From positions 31,225 through 95,224 of IMG/VR virus record IMGVR_UViG_3300035703_000041: a DNA stretch of 64,000 nt. The stretch is one strand, 5' to 3'. This document shows, one piece after another, positions 55,960 to 63,573 of this stretch (the stretch's first letter is position 1; each line of letters begins with the position of its first letter). The position numbers and the translations under genes were made by a program. Below the pieces are notes generated by a model. It was not told where the DNA came from. It did not search any database and worked only from the letters and a program-made list of their open reading frames with translations. Source of the stretch: a virus.

Positions 55960-56293
55960 AGTTAAAGAATTTGAATTTAATGGTCTACGATTTTTTATAT
56001 CTAAGCATCCTATCAACACGAATCACCGTAAAATTTGGTCCGAAAGTAATGTTAGTCCAACTGAAATGAAAATAGTATGTAAAGATTTAGGCGACAAACG
56101 TTGGATGTGTAGAGCAGAAGTGCCGGCAGAGCAAGCTCGAGAGTTTGAGTCTTGGGTAGAGGAAACTATGAGTGAACGTTGCCTAATCAGCAAAGAATTT
56201 GAACATGATCCAGATGGCACACTAAGACGTATCTACGAAGTTCGTGGCGGAGATGTTAGTGACAGAACAATGTTAATGTTGAGGTGGAAATGA
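55949..56293 (+). CDS. Larger array protein ending LMLRWK
   Basis: A 114-residue protein: VKEFEFNGLRFFISKHPIN, a central RWMCRAEVPAEQAREFESWV segment, and DRTMLMLRWK at the end. Its ending codons form GAGGTGG ahead of ATG 56290. Confidence 0.66.
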   Translation: MKIEVKEFEFNGLRFFISKHPINTNHRKIWSESNVSPTEMKIVCKDLGDKRWMCRAEVPAEQAREFESWVEETMSERCLISKEFEHDPDGTLRRIYEVRGGDVSDRTMLMLRWK

Positions 56294-56610
56294 AATTAGA
56301 TAAAGTAAAAGTTGAAGCAAAGACGAGAACGTTATCAGCCAATTACACTGTTGAACAGTCTGAAGAGATTGAACACATTCTTGGTGACGAATTACAAAAA
56401 GAGATTGATAATGAAGTAATGAATTCAATTCTTGGACCTACACTAAGAGAAAGAGGTTGGTATCCTATTGTATTAAAAGATACATATTGGGCGGATATTC
56501 CAAAAGAATGGATTGCAGGAAATATTCAATACGAATATAGTTGCTTTGGTAGTTATTGGTATTTTGCAAATCAAGCAGACGCTACTGCATTTGCATTAAA
56601 ATGGACATAA
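56290..56610 (+). CDS. Array protein ending FALKWT
   Basis: A 106-residue protein from ATG 56290: VEQSEEIEHILGDELQKEID helix, then YWADIPKEWIAGNIQYEYSC, and ADATAFALKWT. The next ATG follows the stop by one base, so no overlap here. Confidence 0.65.
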   Translation: MKLDKVKVEAKTRTLSANYTVEQSEEIEHILGDELQKEIDNEVMNSILGPTLRERGWYPIVLKDTYWADIPKEWIAGNIQYEYSCFGSYWYFANQADATAFALKWT

Positions 56611-56611
56611 C

Positions 56612-56815
56612 ATGGCACTTTGGACTTTCTGTGATGATTTGGACACACCAGAACTTGGCATTTGTTTAAGCATGGATTGGTGGGACAAAAATGGCAACAC
56701 TGTAAAAGAGTGGTTCCAAAATGAAGGAGAAGGTGTTGGTTCCGTTGTAAGCGATCACATGATTTTTGTTTACCCAAATAAAAGAACGCTTTTTTTGCTA
56801 AGATTTGGACCTTAA
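56612..56815 (+). CDS. Last array protein, ends FLLRFGP
   Basis: A 67-residue protein: ALWTFCDDLDTPELGICLSM, VVSDHMIFVYPNKRTLFLLRF. The same helix-strand-strand order in the shortest form, with R-F in place of R-W. Last of the array before the sigma-70 promoter at 56855. Confidence 0.65.
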   Translation: MALWTFCDDLDTPELGICLSMDWWDKNGNTVKEWFQNEGEGVGSVVSDHMIFVYPNKRTLFLLRFGP

Positions 56816-56854
56816 ATTGATTAATCAAATCAAACACTTAGCATGGTGCTGGAT

Positions 56855-56882
56855 TTGACATTTTAACAGTTGATGCTATAAT
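56855..56882 (+). promoter_or_regulatory. Consensus sigma-70 promoter for the VWA gene
   Basis: TTGACA (56855-56860) and TATAAT (56877-56882), 16 bases apart, the best sigma-70 match in the window. TAGGAG at 56895-56900 precedes ATG 56908. Confidence 0.75.
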
Positions 56883-56907
56883 TACTACATTAATTAGGAG
56901 ATATCTA

Positions 56908-58176
56908 ATGCACGTTTATATGGCTAAGAAGAAGAAAGATATTGCAAAGTGCCTGCCTTATGACGCGAAGCGTGACGCACAGGCACGTGACCGTCTTATC
57001 CAGGCGCGCGTTAAGATGCTTATGACCCAAGACTTTTGGGGTAAGATTGCTACACGTATGAAGCTTATCAATGCTGACGAATGGTGTGCTACACTAGCCA
57101 CTGATGGTCGTAATTTTTATTACAACTCCGCATTTGTTCTATCGCTTAAGCACATTGACAAAGTAATCTTTGGTTTTGCTCACGAAGTGCTGCATTGCGT
57201 ATATGATCACATTGCGCGTACTGGCAGCCGTGATCGCCAGCTTTCCAACATTGCACAAGACTATGTAATTAACGCTGATCTTGTTCGTCACCGTATTGGT
57301 CAGAAGATTGATGAAATTGACATCATCTATGACGACAAGTATTATGGGTGGGCATGGGAAGCGGTCTATGATGAACTAATGAAGAATGTTAAGTTCATCA
57401 ACGTTGAAGACCTTGCTGACATGCTACTTGACGATCACCTTGAGGAAGGTGAAGATGATGGTGATGGCAAAGAAGGTGACAAGGATAGCGTAAGCCGCAA
57501 GCGTCCTGTTATCAGCCGTGAGGAGCGTGAGAAGCTTAGGGACGAGTTCCGTGAAGCTATCCTGCAAGCTGCACAGGGCGCAAAGCCTGGTTCGCTGCCG
57601 TCAGGTGTTGAACGCATGGTAAAGAGCATGACTGATCCCAAGCTGGATTGGCGTTCGCTTATTACTATGAAGATCCCTTCGCTTGCTAAGAACGACTATA
57701 GCTACCAGCGCCCCAACAAGAAGTATCAGTACTCCGGTATTGTTATGCCTGGTCTACAGCGTGAAGAAGCAATTGACGTTTGTATTGCTATTGACACATC
57801 CGGTTCTATCAGCCAGCAGCAGCTCGAAGAAGTGTTGAGCGAGATTGTTGGTCTTATGGACATGTATGCGGAGTTTACGCTACGCATTTGGCAGTTTGAT
57901 ACTGGCATTTACGGTTACGAAACTTTCACTAAGGACACTGCTGGTGACCTTATGCGTTATGAAATTAAGGGTGGCGGTGGTACTAGCTTTGCTGCTAACT
58001 GGGACTTCATGAAGAATGAAGGTATCGAACCCAAGCTGTTCATTATGTTTACGGACGGTGAAAGCTTTGATGGTTGGGGTGATCCAGACTATCAGGACGA
58101 TATGCTTTGGATTATCAACAATCCGTATAACAAGAGCATTGAACCTCCCTACGGTGCGTGGGCATACTACGAGTAA
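56908..58176 (+). CDS. Metallopeptidase-like plus VWA-domain protein (DUF2201 type)
   Basis: A 422-residue protein. N-terminal part has HEVLHCVYDH (HExxH at 92-96) in the arrangement of zinc metallopeptidase-like domains, followed by an acidic linker, then a von Willebrand A domain with the MIDAS motif DTSGS (about 296-300) and FTDGESF. Such proteins pair with MoxR-type ATPases, and the ATPase gene lies 3.6 kb upstream. The two share a GC-rich, high-expression codon style that differs from the small genes between them. Cyanophages have similar cobT-like genes. Whether the peptidase cuts a substrate is unknown. Confidence 0.87.
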   Translation: MHVYMAKKKKDIAKCLPYDAKRDAQARDRLIQARVKMLMTQDFWGKIATRMKLINADEWCATLATDGRNFYYNSAFVLSLKHIDKVIFGFAHEVLHCVYDHIARTGSRDRQLSNIAQDYVINADLVRHRIGQKIDEIDIIYDDKYYGWAWEAVYDELMKNVKFINVEDLADMLLDDHLEEGEDDGDGKEGDKDSVSRKRPVISREEREKLRDEFREAILQAAQGAKPGSLPSGVERMVKSMTDPKLDWRSLITMKIPSLAKNDYSYQRPNKKYQYSGIVMPGLQREEAIDVCIAIDTSGSISQQQLEEVLSEIVGLMDMYAEFTLRIWQFDTGIYGYETFTKDTAGDLMRYEIKGGGGTSFAANWDFMKNEGIEPKLFIMFTDGESFDGWGDPDYQDDMLWIINNPYNKSIEPPYGAWAYYE

Positions 58177-58182
58177 GCAACA

Positions 58183-58206
58183 GGGCGGGGTAGAAATATC
58201 CCGCCC
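58183..58206 (+). terminator. 7-bp GC hairpin after the VWA gene
   Basis: GGGCGGG (58183-58189) and CCCGCCC (58200-58206) with a 10-base loop, followed by AAACTTTAT. It has the same kind of position as the hairpin behind the ATPase gene. Confidence 0.45.
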
Positions 58207-58224
58207 AAACTTTATGAGGATGAA

Positions 58225-58464
58225 ATGAAAAACGAAGTTTGGTCAGCAGTACTTGATGACATTTACGAGTGCAAGGTTATTAGAACTGAAGACAATCGAG
58301 GAGTGCTATCTATTCGACGTAAGGGTAAATCAACCGGTACACTACTTTGGGAAACTGGAGTTAATCTAAGCTACGGTGCAGCATTTGGCCCTGACGTTTT
58401 TGACGTTGCTGAATGGGAAGCAATGTGTTTGGATTTTGTTGATAACATTGATAAGGTAAAGTAA
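58225..58464 (+). CDS. Small hypothetical protein
   Basis: A 79-residue protein: a beta-rich NRGVLSIRRKGKSTGTLLWE, then FDVAEWEAMCLDFVDNI. GAGG precedes ATG 58225. No family is recognised; the next ATG follows its stop immediately. Confidence 0.65.
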   Translation: MKNEVWSAVLDDIYECKVIRTEDNRGVLSIRRKGKSTGTLLWETGVNLSYGAAFGPDVFDVAEWEAMCLDFVDNIDKVK

Positions 58465-58734
58465 ATGAAGACTTACTGGACAGGTTGGTATAAGGACGGT
58501 ACTTCAGATAAGATTTGGGGTATCCTAAAAGTAAATGATGGATATTATAACTTTTGGTGCCGTCGTGGTGCTAAAATGCAGTTCAAAGCTATTGATTATC
58601 CAAAGTATGGTCACAAGGAAAAGAAAGGATATCGTGCAATTAGCGATGCTCAACTTGAAACAATTTATCCTGGATTCTTTGATGAAGCACAAAGCAATCT
58701 TGTGTTTGCACTAATGGCGGATAAGGTGCGATGA
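58465..58734 (+). CDS. Small beta-rich protein
   Basis: An 89-residue protein: TYWTGWYKDGTSDKIWGILK, GYYNFWCRRGAKMQFKAI, and an array-like ending AQSNLVFALMADKVR. WGR-like look (W then G/R strand), but too short to be sure. Overlaps the next gene by 4 bases. Confidence 0.66.
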   Translation: MKTYWTGWYKDGTSDKIWGILKVNDGYYNFWCRRGAKMQFKAIDYPKYGHKEKKGYRAISDAQLETIYPGFFDEAQSNLVFALMADKVR

Positions 58735-59186
58735 ACCCTGCTCCAGTAAGTTTTATGTTTGCCTACGGCATGAATACTAATCTAACAAGCATGATGCTTA
58801 GATGTCGTAATGCAAAATGTCTAGGGAAAGCTTACCTTCCCGATCACACATTACAATTTCGCTACCACTTGGATATTGCTCCAAGCAAGTTTGATGTTGT
58901 ACAAGGAGTTCTTTGGCAACTTGATTACGAAGATTTCAAAGTGATCGATCAACTTGAAGGATACCCAGATTACTACAGTCGTTACATTTATCAACCCTAT
59001 ATTGATAATTACTATAACACGTTTCCTGCTTGGACTTATGCAATGTGGAACAAGGACTCATTTGAATATCCTGATGAACGTTACTTGGATTTAGTAATTG
59101 AAGGGTATCGTCAAAATGATATCGACGTGCAGCAACTTAATAACGCGCTACAACAAGTTGAGAAGTATAAACAGGAGACAATGTAA
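58731..59186 (+). CDS. Gamma-glutamylcyclotransferase-fold protein
   Basis: A 151-residue GGCT/AIG2-fold protein: FMFAYGMNTN (the YGxN substrate loop), VVQGVLWQLDYEDFKVIDQL, and EGYPDYYSR with the candidate catalytic Glu. Family members act on gamma-glutamyl amines, but phage versions have unknown substrates. Start overlaps the previous stop. Confidence 0.8.
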   Translation: MNPAPVSFMFAYGMNTNLTSMMLRCRNAKCLGKAYLPDHTLQFRYHLDIAPSKFDVVQGVLWQLDYEDFKVIDQLEGYPDYYSRYIYQPYIDNYYNTFPAWTYAMWNKDSFEYPDERYLDLVIEGYRQNDIDVQQLNNALQQVEKYKQETM

Positions 59187-59524
59187 TGGCAACTAACATG
59201 CGTAGTTGGGGTATCCTTGGAAACCCCTCAAAAGAAAAAATTGAACAATACAAAAACATGCCCGTTGGCAGTTTTAGAAACATGGTGAAGAACCTTAGCC
59301 GTACCAAGAAGGGCAAAGTACTACAGGAATTTACTGTTTATGTGACTAAGCGGGACGTTGATATGACCCGTGGCACCATCAAAGTTGAATCTTTTGAATG
59401 GGCAGATGCTGTGCAAATTGCACGTGAGCGCAGTGACCAAGTTGCGTGGGATACAGATCCTTACGCTACAAACAAAGAAGAATACGTGTATTCAAACATG
59501 GATCCTTTAAAGTACAAAGTTTAA
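59186..59524 (+). CDS. Small hypothetical protein
   Basis: A 112-residue protein: MATNMRSWGILGNPSKEKIE, TKKGKVLQEFTVYVTKRD, and a helix with FEWADAVQIARERSDQVAWD. Start overlaps the previous stop (TAATG). No family is recognised. Confidence 0.66.
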   Translation: MATNMRSWGILGNPSKEKIEQYKNMPVGSFRNMVKNLSRTKKGKVLQEFTVYVTKRDVDMTRGTIKVESFEWADAVQIARERSDQVAWDTDPYATNKEEYVYSNMDPLKYKV

Positions 59525-59532
59525 CCAAAAAG

Positions 59533-59569
59533 CTGTTCAACATAATAAATATGATATCATGTTGAACAG
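59533..59569 (+). promoter_or_regulatory. 11-bp perfect hairpin burying a start codon, with internal late promoter
   Basis: CTGTTCAACAT (59533-59543) and ATGTTGAACAG (59559-59569) pair perfectly. The 3' arm begins with the start codon ATG 59559. The loop holds TAAATA at 59546-59551, with start predicted near 59558. Late transcripts would lack the 5' arm and expose a nearly leaderless ATG. Confidence 0.7.
59546..59551 (+). promoter_or_regulatory. T4-type late promoter core (TAAATA)
   Basis: TAAATA at 59546-59551 in the loop of the hairpin around ATG 59559; the ATG is seven bases downstream. Confidence 0.6.
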
Positions 59570-60443
59570 TAAACAAAAAGCATTCTTAACTCTTTGCGAA
59601 GCAATAGTAAACGAAGCTAGTTCACTCCCAGCAGTTATTGGAACGGGAATGGCAGCTACTGCTATTATGAAGCATATACACAGCAAAATGGAGAAAACCC
59701 ATGATGTTGCTGTTAAATCTATACCTTCTATAGAGCTAGCTGACATAAAAAAATATGGTGGTTTTTATATAATCCAAGGTGAATTAGGTTATGTAGCTAT
59801 TACTGGTGGTCGCTATGGAATGCAACTAGGTGGTGTTAAAAAAGGCCAACAGCAAGTAGTTTCCGTTGAAGTTACAGGTGTCCCACAGCTAAGAAAATTT
59901 GTAAAAGAATACGCTGGTAAACTAGAAAAATACTGGAGAGGCACTGACAGATATGGCGGCGATAACCGAGATATTAAAGGCAAACGCGCTCAACTTAGAA
60001 CAGTTAATCGTGCAGTAGTCAATACTGATTCTTTGTTTGAACGATTTAGACCTCTTTTCACAAAAGCAGCACAGTTAGCAGTAAACGATATACGTGGTAT
60101 TGCTTCAAACATGATTAAAACTGGTAACTACAGCGATGCAGAAAGAAAACTAAGAGTTTTGGCTAGATTAGATAATCACCTACAAACTCTTGAAATAAAC
60201 CCAAAGCTTGCCAGTAAAGATCGAGATTACACTATTCGTGGTACTAAAGATTTTTTCTCTGAAAAAATACAAGATGCAATTGAAACAACTGCACATCATT
60301 TTTATGGACAGCATGATGATCCAACTGCAAAAGTAAGTGTTAGTCAAGAGCACGTAAATCAATTGTTTTCAGACATACAAAATGGTGATACTAAAAAGCT
60401 TTCAGCATTACTTGCATATTTTAAGAGTGGATTGGTAAGATGA
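59559..60443 (+). CDS. Putative virion-cargo protein
   Basis: A 294-residue protein. N terminus MLNSKQKAFLTLCEAIVNE/A offers a prohead-protease-like site at residue 19, and from there it has a helical GTGMAATAIMKHIHSK, a small beta part (GGFYIIQGELGYVAITGGRY) and a long helical C-terminal half. No family is recognised. Late promoter and start-codon hairpin directly upstream. It overlaps gene 60440 in ATGA. Confidence 0.72.
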   Translation: MLNSKQKAFLTLCEAIVNEASSLPAVIGTGMAATAIMKHIHSKMEKTHDVAVKSIPSIELADIKKYGGFYIIQGELGYVAITGGRYGMQLGGVKKGQQQVVSVEVTGVPQLRKFVKEYAGKLEKYWRGTDRYGGDNRDIKGKRAQLRTVNRAVVNTDSLFERFRPLFTKAAQLAVNDIRGIASNMIKTGNYSDAERKLRVLARLDNHLQTLEINPKLASKDRDYTIRGTKDFFSEKIQDAIETTAHHFYGQHDDPTAKVSVSQEHVNQLFSDIQNGDTKKLSALLAYFKSGLVR

Positions 60444-61510
60444 TTATCGAAGAATTATTTTTAGTTGAAGGTCCAGTTGAAGATAGGATCATGAATGATC
60501 CAAAATATGGCAAGATGCTTGCCCTTGCATTTAAGCATGACAACACTATACCTAACGCTGTACATGCAGCGTTAGGCCCTAAACCAGATCCACGCAAAGC
60601 TGCTGAAATTTGGCTTAAGCTTCTTGATAAAGCAAACAACAATTCCCAGTTAGGTGTAATTAGTCCAGAGAAAAAGTTTTATGATTGGGCTACAAAAGTA
60701 TATACCAACCAAGGTATGAGTTGGGAAAATTTTATATCACGTGGCGTTGATAATTTACATTCCTATTATCTACTAAGCAGACGTAACTTATTAAAACCAG
60801 CTGATCAAGACGTTAATCGTTTCCCTTCATTATCTACATTTGAAAATGCGATGGCTAAATATCGCGAGCAATTACAAAAAATTAAAGAAGAAGAGCGTCT
60901 AAAGCAAATGGCTAAGGACGCTAAGATTGTTACTATTGTGGACAACGATACATTTACTGCATGGGTTCCATTAAATTATGGTGGTAGTTGTACGCTATCT
61001 CGTTCAACTGGTGAGTTCGCTAATTGGTGTACAGGTACTCTTTCAAGCGATAACTATTTTAATATGTATAGCAAAAAAGGCCCACTTATTGTTTTCCAAA
61101 GTAAGGTTCGTCCAGAAGACAAATTCCAAATGCACGCCCCAACAAATCAATTCAAAGATAAAAAAGATGAAGAGATTGATCGCGATGCGTTTGCCAAAAA
61201 GTATCCAAATGCAATGGTTGAAATTCAACAGGGACTAATTGCTAGCGGTGAAAAGTTTGCAGAGATATATCCAAATATTGAGAACCATGCTACTCAACTT
61301 AAAAATACATTAAGAGCTGCATTTGGTAAAGAACAAGAAGCTCAAAAAACTTGGCAAATTACTGGATTTAACGAACGAGGAGCAATTGATCGTAATGTAG
61401 TTCTTCACAGATTTAATGCTCCAAATAGAGAAGCAGCAGCAGAAATCGTTACCCAATGGCGTCGTGAAAATCCAGGTGTTATGTCTGCTGGGCTCGACGA
61501 AATAACATAG
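60440..61510 (+). CDS. Putative virion-cargo protein with WCTG domain
   Basis: A 356-residue protein. The leader MIIEELFLVE/G is ten residues and then a cleavage-like site, the same size as the T4 leader. Central domain has STGEFANWCTGTL, GPLIVFQSK and DKFQMHAPTNQFKDKKDEEI, a pattern I associate with other large-phage proteins. The C-terminal part WQITGFNERGAIDRNVVLHR, FNAPNREAAAEIVTQWRREN is similar to the WNVYGHEG...NRQEASQLALRWGREN part of the giant protein (residues 1718-1760). Coupled to gene 59559. Confidence 0.74.
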   Translation: MIIEELFLVEGPVEDRIMNDPKYGKMLALAFKHDNTIPNAVHAALGPKPDPRKAAEIWLKLLDKANNNSQLGVISPEKKFYDWATKVYTNQGMSWENFISRGVDNLHSYYLLSRRNLLKPADQDVNRFPSLSTFENAMAKYREQLQKIKEEERLKQMAKDAKIVTIVDNDTFTAWVPLNYGGSCTLSRSTGEFANWCTGTLSSDNYFNMYSKKGPLIVFQSKVRPEDKFQMHAPTNQFKDKKDEEIDRDAFAKKYPNAMVEIQQGLIASGEKFAEIYPNIENHATQLKNTLRAAFGKEQEAQKTWQITGFNERGAIDRNVVLHRFNAPNREAAAEIVTQWRRENPGVMSAGLDEIT

Positions 61511-61539
61511 TTGACACTTAAAAACTCTCATGCTAAACT
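61511..61539 (+). promoter_or_regulatory. sigma-70 promoter six bases from an ATG
   Basis: TTGACA (61511-61516), 17 bases, TAAACT (61534-61539), six bases, ATG 61546. No ribosome binding site. Confidence 0.5.
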
Positions 61540-61545
61540 AAATGC

Positions 61546-61728
61546 ATGGAAATTAATAATAACGAATTAGGACTAGACGAAGTGGTAATGGAAAAATGTC
61601 ATTTCCATATTGAACGCATGAGCGATACTAGTTTTTGGATTGGCGTTAGTAACAACAAAGATGGGTATTATCACATCAACTTGCATATTGAAAAAGGCAA
61701 GTTAATAGCAAGGATTGAAAAACAATGA
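61546..61728 (+). CDS. Small hypothetical protein
   Basis: A 60-residue beta-rich protein: VVMEKCHFHIERMSDTSFWI, GYYHINLHIEKGKLIARIEK. It would be made from a leaderless message if the promoter call holds. Overlaps the next gene in ATGA. Confidence 0.65.
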   Translation: MEINNNELGLDEVVMEKCHFHIERMSDTSFWIGVSNNKDGYYHINLHIEKGKLIARIEKQ

Positions 61729-62438
61729 AAATTTATTTAGGTCCATACGTTTATCATATTGGTACTTATCAAATTGCCAATAAAATTTTATTTTGGAAAG
61801 ATGTAGATAGTGATGCTGTAAAAAAGCTTGTTTCTATTCTAGAAAAACTAGGAGTTAGAAAACTTACTGATTGGGTAAACACAAAGCAAAATCGTAAAAT
61901 CAAAATACGCATTGACAAATATGATACTTGGGGTATGGATCACACCCTTGCTCTTATTGTACTTCCCATGCTTAAGCAGCTTAAGGCTACTAAACATGGC
62001 AGTCCCTGTGTAGATCAAAAAGATTTACCAGTCGAGCTACGCTTTACTAAACGTGAACAGCTTGTATTTGATAAAGGGTATTTGGGCGAAAAAATCAAAA
62101 CAAACGACGAAGAACTCGATGCAGTTCACAAAAAGTTTCATTCCCAGTGGGCATGGATACTAGATCAAATGATTTGGTCATTTGAAAATCACGAAGATGA
62201 TAAAGAAGAATATCATCATTACTATGACCCATATATGCCAGGTGAACTTCTTGAGGAAGAACCAAAATCTTATGTAATTAAAGAAGATGGTACACGAGAA
62301 GAAACTGAACCTCTTTTTGACGAAAACTTTCGCCGTAAAATGGGTAAGTTTAATCAAGAAAAATTTGAAGCATACACAGAACGCAAACAACGCGGGTTTG
62401 TATTGTTTGGAAAATATTTTCAAAACTTGTGGGATTAA
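61725..62438 (+). CDS. Conserved-looking phage protein
   Basis: A 237-residue protein: KIKIRIDKYDTWGMDHTLAL, MLKQLKATKHGSPCVD, WAWILDQMIWSFENHEDDKE, and RKQRGFVLFGKYFQNLWD. The segments DTWxMDHTLALIxLPMLKQL and ERxQxGxxLFGKYxQxLWD are a familiar set in many large phages, with no assigned function. Its position in a conserved-looking run of small genes is typical. Confidence 0.75.
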   Translation: MKIYLGPYVYHIGTYQIANKILFWKDVDSDAVKKLVSILEKLGVRKLTDWVNTKQNRKIKIRIDKYDTWGMDHTLALIVLPMLKQLKATKHGSPCVDQKDLPVELRFTKREQLVFDKGYLGEKIKTNDEELDAVHKKFHSQWAWILDQMIWSFENHEDDKEEYHHYYDPYMPGELLEEEPKSYVIKEDGTREETEPLFDENFRRKMGKFNQEKFEAYTERKQRGFVLFGKYFQNLWD

Positions 62439-62771
62439 ATGGCTGGCTATAATTTTAAATGGTATGAAGACATGCCAACCCCATGGGATATAGATTGCAG
62501 GGGTAAATTTTGTATTCACGAAATGACTTTTAACGAGGACGAATATCGTTCTAAAAGCGCAGAACACAAGTATGAGGTATTTCATCGGCTTAGAAAAGAA
62601 ATGGAAGAATCTGGTAAACTTGAGTTTTTTAAGAATCAAGGAATTGACTATTTTCAATCAGCCAAATATGCTGTAGTTAGAAATCATACTACATATGAAG
62701 TGACACTCACAGTTTTAGTTGACATGCCGCATAGTTTGCGTACACTATACAAATTAACATTTACGGAGTAA
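62439..62771 (+). CDS. Small hypothetical protein
   Basis: A 110-residue protein directly after the previous stop: GKFCIHEMTFNEDEYRSKSA, RLRKEMEESGKLEFFKNQGI, TLTVLVDMPHSLRTLYKLTF. No family is recognised. Confidence 0.66.
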   Translation: MAGYNFKWYEDMPTPWDIDCRGKFCIHEMTFNEDEYRSKSAEHKYEVFHRLRKEMEESGKLEFFKNQGIDYFQSAKYAVVRNHTTYEVTLTVLVDMPHSLRTLYKLTFTE

Positions 62772-62773
62772 AA

Positions 62774-62980
62774 ATGAGAAACGATCTAATTGAAGCAAGC
62801 CGCAAGCATTTTGAGGCTCACATTGAAAAGCATAGAATGAATGTTGAAGTTATTCTAAGCAACCCAACTGCTATCCATGGACATGTAGATGTTATGGATG
62901 CAATTGAAAAAGAACTAGCTGAAATGGCGGATTACGCAGATAAGCTAGAAATGCTCACTACATATTTTAAGGTAAGCTAA
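62774..62980 (+). CDS. Small helical conserved-looking phage protein
   Basis: A 68-residue helical protein: MRNDLIEASRKHFEAHIEKH, NVEVILSNPTAIHGHVDVMD, IEKELAEMADYADKLEMLT. This pattern recurs in T4-type marine phages as far as I recall. Function unknown. Its stop overlaps the clpP start. Confidence 0.72.
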   Translation: MRNDLIEASRKHFEAHIEKHRMNVEVILSNPTAIHGHVDVMDAIEKELAEMADYADKLEMLTTYFKVS

Positions 62981-63573
62981 TGCCAAACTTAGTTCCAATT
63001 GTACTAGAGAAAACTGCTAACGGAGAACGTAGCTATGACATTTATAGCCGACTGCTTAAGGATCGTATTGTCATTATGGATACGGATGTTAACGAGCACA
63101 GCGCCAGTCTCATTGTGGCACAAATGCTTTTCCTTGAAAGTGAAGGCCCTGGTGATCCAATTAACTTTTACATTAACAGCCCAGGTGGTAGCGTAACAGC
63201 AGGCATGGGTATCTATGATACCATGCAGTTTATTAAGAGCCCAGTACACACATATGTCTTTGGACAAGCTGCAAGCATGGGATCGCTACTTGCACAAGCA
63301 GGTGAACCTGGACACCGTTATATGATGCCACATGCGCGACACATGATCCATCAGCCAAGTGGCGGTGCTCGTGGTATGGTAAGTGACATTGAGATTACTT
63401 ACAAGGAAATCCAACGTCTTAAGGAAGAGCTTACACGTATCTATGTAACACATAATAGTGCAGGTAAAACTTTTGAGCAGCTTACAAAAGATATGGATCG
63501 CGATACTTGGATGACTGCTGAACAAGCAGTTGAGTATGGATTAGTAGATCAAATTGTAAAGAAAAGAGTATGA
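62980..63573 (+). CDS. clpP: ClpP protease subunit
   Basis: A 197-residue ClpP with the complete catalytic triad: Ser99 in QAASMGSLLAQAG, His124 in HMIHQPSGG, and Asp175 in the DMDRD segment. Also SPGGSVTAGMGIYDTMQFI and the EYGLVDQI end of bacterial ClpP. No propeptide is seen. It is a normal cytoplasmic type rather than the prohead-protease type. The ClpA-like gene in the same window has an intact ClpP-docking IGF loop. Start overlaps the small gene before it. Confidence 0.96.
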   Translation: MPNLVPIVLEKTANGERSYDIYSRLLKDRIVIMDTDVNEHSASLIVAQMLFLESEGPGDPINFYINSPGGSVTAGMGIYDTMQFIKSPVHTYVFGQAASMGSLLAQAGEPGHRYMMPHARHMIHQPSGGARGMVSDIEITYKEIQRLKEELTRIYVTHNSAGKTFEQLTKDMDRDTWMTAEQAVEYGLVDQIVKKRV

